From NCBI GenBank assembly GCA_963823525.1, contig CAWGLW010000005.1:310001-374000 (forward strand): a DNA stretch of 64,000 bases, read 5' to 3'. Origin of the DNA: CAWGLW01 sp963823525. GTDB lineage: Bacteria > Pseudomonadota > Gammaproteobacteria > Steroidobacterales > Steroidobacteraceae. This document shows positions 42,961-51,708 of the stretch, piece by piece (the first letter of the stretch is position 1; the number at the start of each line of letters is the position of its first letter). The translations under genes were made by a program, and so were the position numbers. Below the pieces are notes generated by a model. That model was not told where the DNA came from, searched no databases, and saw only the letters and a program-made list of their open reading frames with translations.

Positions 42961-43509
42961 TTACATCATGCCGGTCTGCAGCCGCGCGGCTTCCGACATC
43001 ATCGAGGGATTCCAGGGCGGGTCGAAGACCAGTTCAACGTCAACCCTGGCCACCGTCGGAATGACGCCGACCTTGTCACGTACATCCTCGACGAGCACCT
43101 CGCCCATACCGCAACCCGGCGCGGTCAGGGTCATGGTTATCGACAAGGCTCGACCGTCCGTTCCGGCGCTGATCTCGCAGCTGTAAATTAAACCGAGATC
43201 GACGATGTTGACCGGTATCTCGGGATCGTAGCAGGTCTTCATCTGCTTCCAGGCCAGTTCGCAGACATCCTCATCGCTGGCATCCGGCGGTAGTTCCGGG
43301 ACTTGCAGGGGTTCCTTGCCCAGGGCGTCGGCGTCACGACCGGCAATGCGGAAAAGGTTTCCCTCGACATAGACGGTAAAACTGCCCCCCAGGGCCTGCG
43401 TGATGAAGCCTTCCTGCCCCTCTTTGAGGGTGACATCGACGCCGGCCGGCACGATGATGGCCTGCACATCGCGTGTCAGCGTTACCGCTTCGTTATCTGC
43501 GTGATACAA
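42961..43509 (-). CDS. sufT: Fe-S assembly accessory protein SufT
   Basis: 182 residues from a TTG at 43509 that has AGGG about 9 bases upstream; another TTG at 43515 is possible and no ATG is available. The N-terminal SufT-specific part has VTLTRDVQAIIVPAG and FITQALGGSFTVYV. The MIP18/DUF59 domain follows with DPEIPVNIVDLGLIY and the TLTAPGCGMGEVL Cys motif. SufT helps iron-sulfur cluster maturation at high demand. It lies 19 bases after the SufU-like gene. Confidence 0.88.
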   Translation of the reverse strand: MYHADNEAVTLTRDVQAIIVPAGVDVTLKEGQEGFITQALGGSFTVYVEGNLFRIAGRDADALGKEPLQVPELPPDASDEDVCELAWKQMKTCYDPEIPVNIVDLGLIYSCEISAGTDGRALSITMTLTAPGCGMGEVLVEDVRDKVGVIPTVARVDVELVFDPPWNPSMMSEAARLQTGMM

Positions 43510-43528
43510 GTGCAATACCCTCGAAATC

Positions 43529-43975
43529 TCACTCGGTTGATACAGCCGCGGGCTTCTGTTGCAGCGCGGCGTCCAACGTATGCCAGCACAGGCTGGCGCA
43601 CTTGACGCGGGCGGGGAATGCGCGGACGCCCGACAATGCAGCCAGCTTGCCGAGCTGCTCCGGGTCGGCCACCGCATCGTCGTCGGTGAGCAGCGCGTGC
43701 ATCCTGGAGAAAAGGGCCATTGCTTCCTTGATGCTCTGTCCCTTGACGCGCTCGGTCAGCAGAGAAGCCGACGCGACCGAGATCGCGCAACCACTGCCCT
43801 GGAAAGACACGTCTTCGATGATGTCGTCTTTTATCTTGACGAACAGCTCCAGTTTGTCGCCGCACAATGGATTGAAGCCTTCGGCCCTGCGATCAGCATC
43901 GGGCATAGGCCGAAAATTCCTCGGGTTTCGATTGTGATCGACGATGACGTCACGGTAAAGGTCCTGCAGATCCAT
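43529..43975 (-). CDS. sufU: Fe-S scaffold/sulfur-transfer protein SufU
   Basis: 148 residues. The three conserved Cys are in NPLCGDKLELFV, FQGSGCAIS and RVKCASLCW, matching the IscU/SufU fold. The insertion between the second and third (about 18 residues, region ALLTDDDAVADPEQL) is the SufU hallmark. SufU accepts sulfur from SufS and passes it to the SufBCD scaffold. Its start shares a base with the end of sufS. Confidence 0.9.
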   Translation of the reverse strand: MDLQDLYRDVIVDHNRNPRNFRPMPDADRRAEGFNPLCGDKLELFVKIKDDIIEDVSFQGSGCAISVASASLLTERVKGQSIKEAMALFSRMHALLTDDDAVADPEQLGKLAALSGVRAFPARVKCASLCWHTLDAALQQKPAAVSTE

Positions 43976-45243
43976 CAGCCGAGCATCTCCTTTGCATTCA
44001 GCAGCCCGACGACAAGCCGGTCGATCTCCTCGCGCGTGTTGTAGAAAGCGAACGAGGCGCGAGCCGTCGCCGGGACCCCATAGAAATCCATCACCGGCAT
44101 TGCGCAGTGATGGCCCGTGCGTATCGCGACGCCCTCATGATCAAGGATTGTGCCGAGGTCGTGCGGATGAACGCCTTCGACGACGAACGAGGCAACCGCG
44201 GCCTTGGCCGGCGCCGTGCCTATCATGCGCAGGCCGGGAATTGATGATAATTGTCGGGTGGCATATTCCAGCAGCTGATTTTCAGCGGCCGCAATACGCT
44301 CCAGCCCCATTGCGTCGAGATAGTCAATGGCCGCCGCAAGTCCGATTGCCCCCGAGATGTTCGGAGTGCCGGCCTCGAATTTGTAAGGCAGCGTGTTGTA
44401 GACAGTCTTTTCGAATGCGACCGCGAGAATCATGTCGCCGCCGCCTTGCCAGGGGGGCATGTCCTCGAGCAGCTGTTCGCGCCCGTAGAGCACACCGATA
44501 CCGGTCGGGCCGCACATCTTGTGCCCCGAAAAGCAATAGAAGTCACAATCGAGCGCACGGACGTCGACCGCCATGTGCGGAACGGCCTGCGCGCCATCGA
44601 GGAGCACCGGCACGCCGCGTGATCGCGCTTCCCGAATGAAGCGCTCGACCGGAACGATCGTTCCAAGCGCATTGGATACATGGCTGAGCGCAAGCAGTTT
44701 CGTCCGCTCGTTCAGCAGAGCCACGAATGCATCGAAATCCACCTCACCGCGCATGGTCATCGGGATGACTTTGAGCGTCGCGCCGGTCTGCTCGCAGACG
44801 ATCTGCCACGGCACGATATTGGCGTGATGTTCGAGGTGCGATATCAGTATTTCGTCACCTCGCTGCAGGCGAGGCCGCGCGTAGCTCTGTGCCACCAGGT
44901 TGATGGCCTCGGTAGTTCCCCGGACGAAAATCACCTCCCGCGTCGAACCGGCGTTGATGAAGTGTCGGACGGATTCGCGCGCGCCTTCGAAAAGATCGGT
45001 GGCGCGTTGACTGAGCTGGTGTACTCCGCGGTGTACGTTGGCGTGGCTGTTTTCGTAATAGTGCGAGATGGCATCGATCACGCACTGCGGACGTTGACTC
45101 GATGCGGCATTGTCGAGGTAGCTGAGCGGCTTGCCGTTGACCTTCTGCTGAAGGATCGGAAAGTCCCTCCGGATCGCCTCGACGTCCAGCGACTGACCTG
45201 TGGCTGTTCTGCGGGCCGGACTGAGCGGCGCCGCTACGCTCAT
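43975..45243 (-). CDS. sufS: Cysteine desulfurase SufS
   Basis: 422 residues, a type II cysteine desulfurase. The PLP Lys is in FSGHKMCGPTGIGVLYG. The short substrate loop with the catalytic Cys is GHHCAMPVMDFYG near residue 375. It mobilises sulfur from cysteine for cluster assembly with SufU. An N-terminal extension of about 15 residues precedes the usual start. The ATG overlaps the sufD stop (4 bases) and the stop shares a base with sufU. Confidence 0.95.
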   Translation of the reverse strand: MSVAAPLSPARRTATGQSLDVEAIRRDFPILQQKVNGKPLSYLDNAASSQRPQCVIDAISHYYENSHANVHRGVHQLSQRATDLFEGARESVRHFINAGSTREVIFVRGTTEAINLVAQSYARPRLQRGDEILISHLEHHANIVPWQIVCEQTGATLKVIPMTMRGEVDFDAFVALLNERTKLLALSHVSNALGTIVPVERFIREARSRGVPVLLDGAQAVPHMAVDVRALDCDFYCFSGHKMCGPTGIGVLYGREQLLEDMPPWQGGGDMILAVAFEKTVYNTLPYKFEAGTPNISGAIGLAAAIDYLDAMGLERIAAAENQLLEYATRQLSSIPGLRMIGTAPAKAAVASFVVEGVHPHDLGTILDHEGVAIRTGHHCAMPVMDFYGVPATARASFAFYNTREEIDRLVVGLLNAKEMLG

Positions 45244-46550
45244 GTGGGTTCCTCCAGCAGACCGGCCAGTCGCGCATCGAGTTGCTCATGCACGAACTGC
45301 GCACTGGCTTCGTGATCCATGCGTGAGAGCACGGCGCCGGTAAAGGCCCGTGTCAGCGCACTGCGTGCCTCGCCTTCGCTAAGGCCACGTGAGCGCAGGT
45401 AGAACATCGCGGCCGGATCCAGTTGCCCGGTCGTGGCGCCATGGCTGCACTTGACGTCGTCGGCGTAGATCTCGAGCTCGGGTTTCGTATCGATTTCCGC
45501 GCCCTTGCTCAGCAGGAGGTTTCGACTGACCTGGCGGGCATCGGATTTCTGCGCCCCCTCGTGAACCACCACCTTGCTGTTGAAGACCGCACGCCCTCGG
45601 CCGGCGGCGATCCCGCGGTAGTCCTGCAGGCTTCGAGCACCGGGCGCAAGGTGATCGACCCGGATCTGCGTATCAAAGTGCTGAGTCCCGTCGGCCAGGA
45701 ACAGGCCGGTCAGTTCGGTCGCGGCTCCTGGTGCGGCGAGGCGGGCGTTCAGGTCGAGCCGGCCGATCGAGCCACCGAGCTGTGCGTCATGCATCACGAA
45801 CCGCCCGCGTGGACCTATGGTCGCGTCGATCCGTTCGATGTGAAAAGTCTTTCTGCCCGGCATCTGTAACCGATGCAGCTGGAGCAGGGCATCCGGGCCC
45901 AGTTCTGCATCCACGTAGCCGTTGACAAAATGCTCGATGCCTTCGGCGCCGGAGTGATGCAGGATGATTCGCGCGACGCTGCCGCGGGCAGACCTCAGGA
46001 TCAGCCGCGGATGTGTCATGGTTGGCGTATCACCGCTCGCCACGACGACGATATGTATCGCATCCTCGATCTTCGCGCCGTCGTCGATGTCAATGATCAA
46101 AGCGTCCGGGCAGAGCGCGGCATTCAACGCGGCGAATCGCTCCGTGCCGCCACCTACCGGCACTCGCAGCAGTGAGGCGTGCCCCTCGCCGGCTCGGATG
46201 GCCTCGGCGAGGGAGCGAACCCTGAGGCCTGGGGGAAGGGCATCGGCACTGGACAGGTCATGGCGCAGCCGGCCATTGATCAACACCAGGCGATGACGTG
46301 CCAGGGCTGCGGGCAAGGGCAGCTCTGCAGGAAGAGTCGCCTCCTGATGGGCGAGGTCGAATTGCCGTGCCGCAAGGCGGCGCAGGCTGGTGTATTTCCA
46401 GTCCTCCTCGCGCTCCGGCGGGAATCCCAGGGCCTCGAACCGTGAGTACGCGGCGGCACGCTGTGCCTCGCTGCCATCGCCCCGTGTCTGTACGCTGGCG
46501 AACGCCGTTCGGTACGGCGCAAACGTCTGTTCGGCGGATGCGGTCCTCAT
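45240..46550 (-). CDS. sufD: Fe-S assembly protein SufD
   Basis: 436 residues with the SufB/SufD beta-helix core. Landmarks are the VVHEGAQKSDARQVSRNLLLS segment and the ELEIYADDVKCSHGATTGQLD motif near residue 370 that closes the helix. SufD pairs with SufB and SufC in the SufBC2D scaffold. The start overlaps the sufC stop and the end overlaps the sufS start, each by 4 bases. Confidence 0.93.
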   Translation of the reverse strand: MRTASAEQTFAPYRTAFASVQTRGDGSEAQRAAAYSRFEALGFPPEREEDWKYTSLRRLAARQFDLAHQEATLPAELPLPAALARHRLVLINGRLRHDLSSADALPPGLRVRSLAEAIRAGEGHASLLRVPVGGGTERFAALNAALCPDALIIDIDDGAKIEDAIHIVVVASGDTPTMTHPRLILRSARGSVARIILHHSGAEGIEHFVNGYVDAELGPDALLQLHRLQMPGRKTFHIERIDATIGPRGRFVMHDAQLGGSIGRLDLNARLAAPGAATELTGLFLADGTQHFDTQIRVDHLAPGARSLQDYRGIAAGRGRAVFNSKVVVHEGAQKSDARQVSRNLLLSKGAEIDTKPELEIYADDVKCSHGATTGQLDPAAMFYLRSRGLSEGEARSALTRAFTGAVLSRMDHEASAQFVHEQLDARLAGLLEEPT

Positions 46551-47302
46551 GCGACCTGTGCCTCCTGTCGGACCCAGTCATAGCCTCTCTTATCGAGCTC
46601 GAGCGCCAGGCTTTTGTCGCCGCTCTTGAGGATGCGACCACCGGCCAGCACGTGCACGAAGTCGGGTTCGATGTAGTCGAGCAGGCGCTGGTAGTGGGTT
46701 ACCAGCACGATCGATCGCTCCGGGCTGCGCAGACTGTTCACACCACGGGCAACGACCTGCAGCGCATCGACATCGAGCCCGGAATCCGTCTCGTCGAGCA
46801 CCGCGAGCTTCGGTTCAAGTATGGCCATCTGCAGTATTTCGTTGCGTTTCTTCTCGCCGCCGGAGAAGCCTTCGTTGACGCCACGATTGAGGAAATTCTC
46901 GTCCATCTGCATGAGCTTCATGTTCTCGCGCACCCGGGCAAGAAACTCGAATGCGTCGAGTTCAGGCAGTCCGCGTTGTTTACGTACCGCGTTGAGGCCT
47001 GCCTTGAGCAGGTAGGCATTGTTCACGCCAGGAATCTCGACAGGATATTGGAAGGCTAGAAATACACCTTCGCGCGCGCGCTCCTCCGGCGCCATCGCGA
47101 GCAGGTCATGGCCGCAATAGGTGATGCTTCCTTCGGTGACCTCGTATCCGTCGCGGCCCGCGAGCACGTTAGCCAGTGTGCTCTTGCCGGAACCGTTCGG
47201 CCCCATGATTGCGTGGACTTCGCCAGCGCCGACCTCAAGGTTCACGCCATTGAGAATCGTGCGGTCGTTAATCTTTGCGTGCAGGTCGCGAATGCTCAAC
47301 AT
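46547..47302 (-). CDS. sufC: Fe-S assembly ATPase SufC
   Basis: 251 residues from ATG 47302; a long in-frame extension to 47575 is rejected because it runs antisense to the tail of sufB. Walker A is MGPNGSGKST, the signature is EGFSGGEKKRNEI, and Walker B is LAVLDETDSGLD, all as in SufC. The ATPase drives conformational change in the SufBC2D scaffold. Starts 23 bases after sufB. Confidence 0.95.
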   Translation of the reverse strand: MLSIRDLHAKINDRTILNGVNLEVGAGEVHAIMGPNGSGKSTLANVLAGRDGYEVTEGSITYCGHDLLAMAPEERAREGVFLAFQYPVEIPGVNNAYLLKAGLNAVRKQRGLPELDAFEFLARVRENMKLMQMDENFLNRGVNEGFSGGEKKRNEILQMAILEPKLAVLDETDSGLDVDALQVVARGVNSLRSPERSIVLVTHYQRLLDYIEPDFVHVLAGGRILKSGDKSLALELDKRGYDWVRQEAQVA

Positions 47303-47325
47303 GTCTTCTATTCTCTGGGTTGGTT

Positions 47326-48774
47326 TCAGCCGACGGCGCCTTCGAGGCTCACCGACATCAGGTTCTGCGCTTCGACTGCGAATTCCATGGGCAGTTCTTT
47401 GAAAACCGCCTTGCAGAAGCCGTTTACGATCATGCTGACCGCGTCTTCCTCGGAGATACCTCGGCTGCGGCAGTAAAAGAGCTGGTCGTCGGAGATCTTG
47501 GAGGTCGTCGCCTCGTGCTCGACGATCGCGGTCGGGTTCTTGATTTCCATGTACGGAAAAGTATGTGCGCCGCACTTTTCGCCCATCAACAACGAGTCAC
47601 ACTGCGTGTAGTTTCGCGCGCCCTCGGCTGACGGCAGGATCTTGATCAGGCCACGGTAGGCATTCTGACCGCGCCCCGCCGAGATCCCCTTGGAGACCAC
47701 GGTGCTGCGGGTGTTGCGCCCGATGTGAATCATCTTGGTGCCTGTGTCAGCCTGCTGGCAATTGTTGGTCAGTGCGACGGAATAGAACTCGCCAACTGAG
47801 TTCTCGCCAGTCAGAACGCAGCTGGGATACTTCCACGTGATCGCCGATCCGGTCTCGACCTGCGTCCAGCTGATCCGTGAATTGGCGCCCCGGCATTCAC
47901 CGCGCTTTGTCACGAAGTTGTAAATACCGCCGACGCCATTCTCGTCGCCCGGGTACCAGTTCTGTACCGTGGAATATTTGATGTCCGCATCGGCCATTGC
48001 AACGAGTTCAACAACGGCTGCGTGAAGCTGGTTCTCGTCGCGCATCGGGGCCGTACAGCCTTCGAGGTAACTGACGTGGCTGCCTTCGTCCGCGATGATC
48101 AGCGTGCGTTCGAATTGCCCGGTATTTGCCGCGTTGATGCGGAAATACGTTGACAGTTCCATCGGGCAGCGCACGCCCTTGGGAATATAAACGAAAGAAC
48201 CGTCCGTAAAGACCGCCGAGTTCAGGGTGGCGAAAAAGTTATCCGTGTAGGGCACCACGGAGCCGAGGTATTGCTCAAGCAGTTCCGGGTGATTGAGAAC
48301 GGCATCTGAAAACGGACAGAAAATTACGCCCGCCCTGGAGAGCTTTTCCTTGAATGTCGTCGCGACCGAGACACTGTCGAATACCGCGTCGACGGCGACG
48401 CCGGCCAGGCGAGCGCGCTCGTGCAGCGGCACGCCAAGTTTCTCGTAGGTTTCGAGCAGTTTGGGGTCCACCTCGTCCAGACTCTTCGGGCCGTCCTTTT
48501 TCGATTTGGGCGACGAGAAATACGAAATCGCCTGGTAGTCGATCGGTGCAACCCTCAGGTGTGCCCAGCTCGGCTCGCGCATGGTAAGCCAGTGCCGAAA
48601 TGCCTTCAGTCGCCAGTCCAGAAGGAACTGCGGTTCCTTCTTCTTGCTCGAAATCAGTCGAATGACGTCTTCGTCGAGTCCAGGTGGTACCGTGTCGGAT
48701 TCAATGTCGGTGACAAACCCGTGCTGGTACTTGCGGCCAACGATCGACTCGAGATCCTGTGGTTTTACTGACAT
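47326..48774 (-). CDS. sufB: Fe-S assembly scaffold SufB
   Basis: 482 residues. The beta-helix core includes YIPKGVRCPMELSTYFRIN and VGGIYNFVTKRGECRG, and the C-terminal Cys region NAYRGLIKILPSAEGARNYTQCDS matches E. coli SufB. It carries the nascent cluster on the SufBC2D complex. ATG 48774 has GAGGA upstream, better than the in-frame start at 48798. It lies 10 bases downstream of the Rrf2-family regulator. Confidence 0.95.
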   Translation of the reverse strand: MSVKPQDLESIVGRKYQHGFVTDIESDTVPPGLDEDVIRLISSKKKEPQFLLDWRLKAFRHWLTMREPSWAHLRVAPIDYQAISYFSSPKSKKDGPKSLDEVDPKLLETYEKLGVPLHERARLAGVAVDAVFDSVSVATTFKEKLSRAGVIFCPFSDAVLNHPELLEQYLGSVVPYTDNFFATLNSAVFTDGSFVYIPKGVRCPMELSTYFRINAANTGQFERTLIIADEGSHVSYLEGCTAPMRDENQLHAAVVELVAMADADIKYSTVQNWYPGDENGVGGIYNFVTKRGECRGANSRISWTQVETGSAITWKYPSCVLTGENSVGEFYSVALTNNCQQADTGTKMIHIGRNTRSTVVSKGISAGRGQNAYRGLIKILPSAEGARNYTQCDSLLMGEKCGAHTFPYMEIKNPTAIVEHEATTSKISDDQLFYCRSRGISEEDAVSMIVNGFCKAVFKELPMEFAVEAQNLMSVSLEGAVG

Positions 48775-48784
48775 CGCGGAATCC

Positions 48785-49264
48785 TCAGGCGCGGCCACCG
48801 GGCCGCATTGATGTGCTGACAGTCAACGCCTCACGCAGATCGGGGCGCCAGACGGCGACGGCTTCCTGCCCCGACAACTGTGCCAGTGAAATATCATCGA
48901 GCGACCGGCGAATCGCGTCGTTGATGTGCTGCCATGCGCCGCCGGTGCGGCAGTCGGTTTCGAAGTCACAGGTACTGTGATCCCCGCTGCACTCGGTAAT
49001 CGCAACCGGTCCGTCGATCGCATCGATGATCGCCGCCGCACTGATAGCCGAGGCCGGGCGCGAGAGCAGGTAGCCGCCGTGCGCGCCACGGGCCGAGTGC
49101 AGCAGGCCTGCCCGGTGGAAACTCTTGAGCAGTTTGCTGACGGTCGGTAATGCAATCCGGGTGTGTTCGGCAACGGCGCTGGCCGTCTGGCGTTTCTCCG
49201 GCGAAGAGGCGAGAAATGCGAGAACAACCGTACCGTAGTCTGTGAGCTTGCTGATCCGTAACAT
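48785..49264 (-). CDS. Rrf2-family SUF-operon regulator (IscR-like)
   Basis: 159 residues. The winged helix-turn-helix (LRISKLTDYGTVVLAFLA, then ALPTVSKLLKSFHRAGLL) is Rrf2-type. The cluster-binding loop contains three Cys in CSGDHSTCDFETDC, similar to IscR, implying regulation by its own Fe-S cluster. It matches the gammaproteobacterial SUF regulator subfamily that precedes sufB. ATG 49264 is preferred to a start at 49288. An IscR-like inverted repeat covers its promoter, so it probably represses its own operon when clusters are plentiful. Confidence 0.93.
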   Translation of the reverse strand: MLRISKLTDYGTVVLAFLASSPEKRQTASAVAEHTRIALPTVSKLLKSFHRAGLLHSARGAHGGYLLSRPASAISAAAIIDAIDGPVAITECSGDHSTCDFETDCRTGGAWQHINDAIRRSLDDISLAQLSGQEAVAVWRPDLREALTVSTSMRPGGRA

Positions 49265-49278
49265 GGGTCCCACCGCTA

Positions 49279-49301
49279 ATTGGGACAATTTTAGTCCTAA
49301 T
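49279..49301. promoter_or_regulatory. Probable Rrf2/IscR-type operator upstream of the SUF operon
   Basis: ATTGGGACAATTTTAGTCCTAAT is an imperfect inverted repeat with GGAC and GTCC half-sites 7 bases apart, the same GAC-N7-GTC geometry as type-1 IscR sites. It starts 15 bases from the regulator ATG and covers the -10 element. Confidence 0.7.
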
Positions 49302-49316
49302 CGTGGTTTCTGGCAA
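49288..49316 (-). promoter_or_regulatory. Sigma-70 promoter of the SUF operon
   Basis: On the minus strand TTGCCA (49316-49311) and TAAAAT (49293-49288) match 5 of 6 consensus bases each and are 17 bases apart. The -10 lies inside the IscR-like inverted repeat, so binding of the regulator should block transcription. Confidence 0.7.
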
Positions 49317-49422
49317 AAGCCCCCTCAAGCCGGGCTTTGTACCCGGACCGGACCTGATACCATTTCGCGCTGGCGAGCGCTGTGACCGGTCGCCGTCTGC
49401 GCATACCTGCGCAAGGAGTTTC

Positions 49423-49563
49423 ATGAATCGATCCTCATTCGAGTCCAAGTGCCGGCCAGCACCGATGCCGGATGCGGTCGATTCGCCGGCGCCCGGGATA
49501 GCGCTCCGGTTGCCGGCGGCAGAGGCGGCTTCGCGAGGCCGGTTGCACCCAGGTGCTCCCTGA
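49423..49563 (+). CDS. Possible 46-residue leader peptide ahead of mlaF
   Basis: ATG 49423 has AAGGAG 5 bases upstream, a very good ribosome site. The frame codes 46 residues (MNRSSFESKCRPAPMPDAVD...), Pro/Ala-rich with no recognised domain. It stops at 49563, inside a hairpin that would cover the mlaF ribosome site. A regulatory leader is plausible. A chance ORF cannot be excluded. Confidence 0.4.
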   Translation: MNRSSFESKCRPAPMPDAVDSPAPGIALRLPAAEAASRGRLHPGAP

Positions 49564-49579
49564 GGCCAAAGGGGGGAGC
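49555..49579 (+). promoter_or_regulatory. Hairpin masking the mlaF ribosome site
   Basis: GCTCCC (49555-49560) can pair with GGGAGC (49574-49579). The second arm overlaps the GGGGGGAG Shine-Dalgarno of mlaF (49571-49578). The stop codon of the 46-codon ORF lies in the loop, so a ribosome reading that ORF would open the hairpin. Confidence 0.45.
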
Positions 49580-49586
49580 CCTTACC

Positions 49587-50429
49587 GTGAGTAGCGCAAC
49601 AAGCCCGGCCGGCGGCCTGACGCCGGATAACGTCGCGGTCCTGCGAGGGGTCGACTATTCGGTGGGCGAGAAGGTTGTCTTCAAGGGACTCGATATCGAC
49701 ATTCGCCGGGGCGCGGTGACCGCGGTGATGGGCCCGAGCGGTACGGGCAAGACGACGCTTCTGAGGCTGATTACCGGCCAGGTGCGGCCCGACGCCGGTG
49801 AAGTCATCGTCGACGGGCAGGAAGTGGCCCGGCTTGGACGAAAGGAGCTCTACGCACTGCGTCGCCGGATGGGCATGTTGTTCCAGAACGGTGCCCTTCT
49901 GACTGACCTCGACGTGTTCGAAAATGTCGCTTTCCCGATCCGGGAGCACTCGGACCTTCCCGAGCGGTTGATTCGGACTGTCGTGTTGACCAAGCTGCAG
50001 GCCGTCGGGTTGCGCGGTGCCGCCTCGATGATGCCGCAGGAACTCTCCGGTGGCATGGTCCGCCGTGTGGCGCTCGCTCGGGCCATTGCAATGGACCCGG
50101 ATATCCTTATTTATGATGAGCCATTCGCCGGTCTCGACCCGATTTCGATGGGCATGGTCCTGCGCCTGATCCGTTCCCTGAACGATGCGCTCGATATCAG
50201 CAGCATCGTTGTCACCCACGACGTCCGGGAAGTCTCGCAGATTGCCGATTTCAGCTATATCCTCGCCGACGGGCACGTGGTGGCCAGTGGTACGCCTGCG
50301 GACCTGCAGGCGCATCCCTCGGCCATCGTTCACCAGTTCATGGAAGGACTGCCCGACGGCCCGGTGACATTCCATTACCCGGCGGAGGACTACTACGAGC
50401 AGTTGCTCGGGGTCGAGTCCGGCGCATGA
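49587..50429 (+). CDS. mlaF: Mla phospholipid transporter ATPase MlaF
   Basis: 280 residues from GTG 49587, which follows GGGGGGAG; a longer in-frame start at 49449 is rejected. Walker A is MGPSGTGKTT, the signature is LSGGMVRRVALARAIA, and Walker B is ILIYDEPFAGLDP. MlaF energises the MlaFEDB inner-membrane complex that moves phospholipids between the outer and inner membranes. Starts the mlaFEDCB run. Divergent from the SUF regulator. Confidence 0.93.
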   Translation: MSSATSPAGGLTPDNVAVLRGVDYSVGEKVVFKGLDIDIRRGAVTAVMGPSGTGKTTLLRLITGQVRPDAGEVIVDGQEVARLGRKELYALRRRMGMLFQNGALLTDLDVFENVAFPIREHSDLPERLIRTVVLTKLQAVGLRGAASMMPQELSGGMVRRVALARAIAMDPDILIYDEPFAGLDPISMGMVLRLIRSLNDALDISSIVVTHDVREVSQIADFSYILADGHVVASGTPADLQAHPSAIVHQFMEGLPDGPVTFHYPAEDYYEQLLGVESGA

Positions 50430-51196
50430 AGGGCCTTTTCGCGGAAATCCTCGAAAGCACACTGTCAGCGCTGGCCCGACTCGGTGCGCTCACCCGTTTT
50501 TTCGGCCAGTTGCTGCTGATGACGCCGCGTGGTCTGCTCCGATTTCGCCTCATCGCCGAGCAGGTCCACAACAGCGGGGCGCTCTCGCTGGTCATCATCA
50601 TGACCTGCGGGCTGTTTGTAGGGATGGTGCTGGGTCTGCAGGGTTACGATCTGCTGCAGCGGTTTGGTTCGGAGGAGGCCCTGGGAACCGGTGCGGCGCT
50701 GGGGCTGCTCAAAGAACTCGGACCGGTCGTCACGGCGCTGCTGTTTGCCGGTCGAGCCGGAACGGCGCTGGCCTCTGAACTCGGATTAATGCGCGCGACC
50801 GATCAGATACCGGCGATGGAACTGATGGCCGTAGACCCGATGCGCAGGGTCGTGTTGCCACGCTTCCTGGGCGGGGTGATATCGATGCCGCTGTTGACGG
50901 CAGTGTTCATCATGGTGGGAATTTTTGGCGTGCAACTGGTCGGTGTACAGTTGCTCGGTGTCGACCAGGGCCAGTTCTGGTCACAAATGCGCAATGCGGT
51001 CGAAATCGAAGACGTTATGGAAGGCATCATCAAAGGAACGGTCTTTGGAATCGCCTGCAGTCTGATCGCGGTCTTCGAGGGTTACAATGCGCAACCGACC
51101 GCCGAGGGCGTCGGACGGGCGACCACGCGAACCGTGGTGGTCTCCTCCGTTGCAACCCTCGTGCTGGATTACATCCTCACGGCTATCTTTTTCTGA
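50426..51196 (+). CDS. mlaE: Mla phospholipid transporter permease MlaE
   Basis: 256 residues with about five transmembrane helices and the MlaE family motif LKELGPVVTALLFAGRAGTALASELG near residue 95, followed by RATDQIPAMELMAVDP. It forms the membrane core of the MlaFEDB complex. The ATG overlaps the mlaF stop (ATGA). mlaD begins 11 bases after its stop. Confidence 0.95.
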   Translation: MKGLFAEILESTLSALARLGALTRFFGQLLLMTPRGLLRFRLIAEQVHNSGALSLVIIMTCGLFVGMVLGLQGYDLLQRFGSEEALGTGAALGLLKELGPVVTALLFAGRAGTALASELGLMRATDQIPAMELMAVDPMRRVVLPRFLGGVISMPLLTAVFIMVGIFGVQLVGVQLLGVDQGQFWSQMRNAVEIEDVMEGIIKGTVFGIACSLIAVFEGYNAQPTAEGVGRATTRTVVVSSVATLVLDYILTAIFF

Positions 51197-51207
51197 GGTC
51201 AGGCGAA

Positions 51208-51708
51208 ATGCGCCAGTCTCGTACATTTGACGTATCGACCGGGCTGTTTGTTCTGCTCGGGTTTGTTGCAATCGGCTTCCTCGTGACGCAGATCACGAGT
51301 CGCGAATTCGGGGTTGGCGGCGATTACTATCGTCTGCATGCTCAGTTCGAGAATGTCGGTGGTCTGAAGACCGGTGCGCCGGTGTCGATGGCCGGCGTCA
51401 CCATTGGCCGTGTGGAAGACATCGGCTATGACATGAACCTTTTGAAAGCGACCGTGACGCTGCGGATCGATGGGAAATACCGGAAAATCCCTAACGACAG
51501 CGATGCCAGCATATTCACAGCCGGTCTGCTGGGTGGCCAGTACATCGGCCTGTCGCCCGGGGGCTCGGAAGAGTTTTTCACTGATGGTGAAACCGTGGAA
51601 TTCGTGCAGGACGCCATCGTGCTCGAAAACCTGATCAGCAAGTACCTTTTCAGCCAGGCGGGCAAGGATTCCGGCCAGAAATCGGATGAGCCGAAAGAGG
51701 AGCAATGA
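51208..51708 (+). CDS. mlaD: Mla substrate-binding MCE protein MlaD
   Basis: 166 residues. One N-terminal transmembrane helix (about residues 11-28) is followed by the MCE domain (FENVGGLKTGAPVSMAGVTIGRVEDI). The segment DSDASIFTAGLLGGQYIGLSPG is the conserved pore region. MlaD forms a hexameric ring in the periplasm and passes lipid between MlaC and MlaE. The start follows mlaE by 11 bases. Confidence 0.93.
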   Translation: MRQSRTFDVSTGLFVLLGFVAIGFLVTQITSREFGVGGDYYRLHAQFENVGGLKTGAPVSMAGVTIGRVEDIGYDMNLLKATVTLRIDGKYRKIPNDSDASIFTAGLLGGQYIGLSPGGSEEFFTDGETVEFVQDAIVLENLISKYLFSQAGKDSGQKSDEPKEEQ

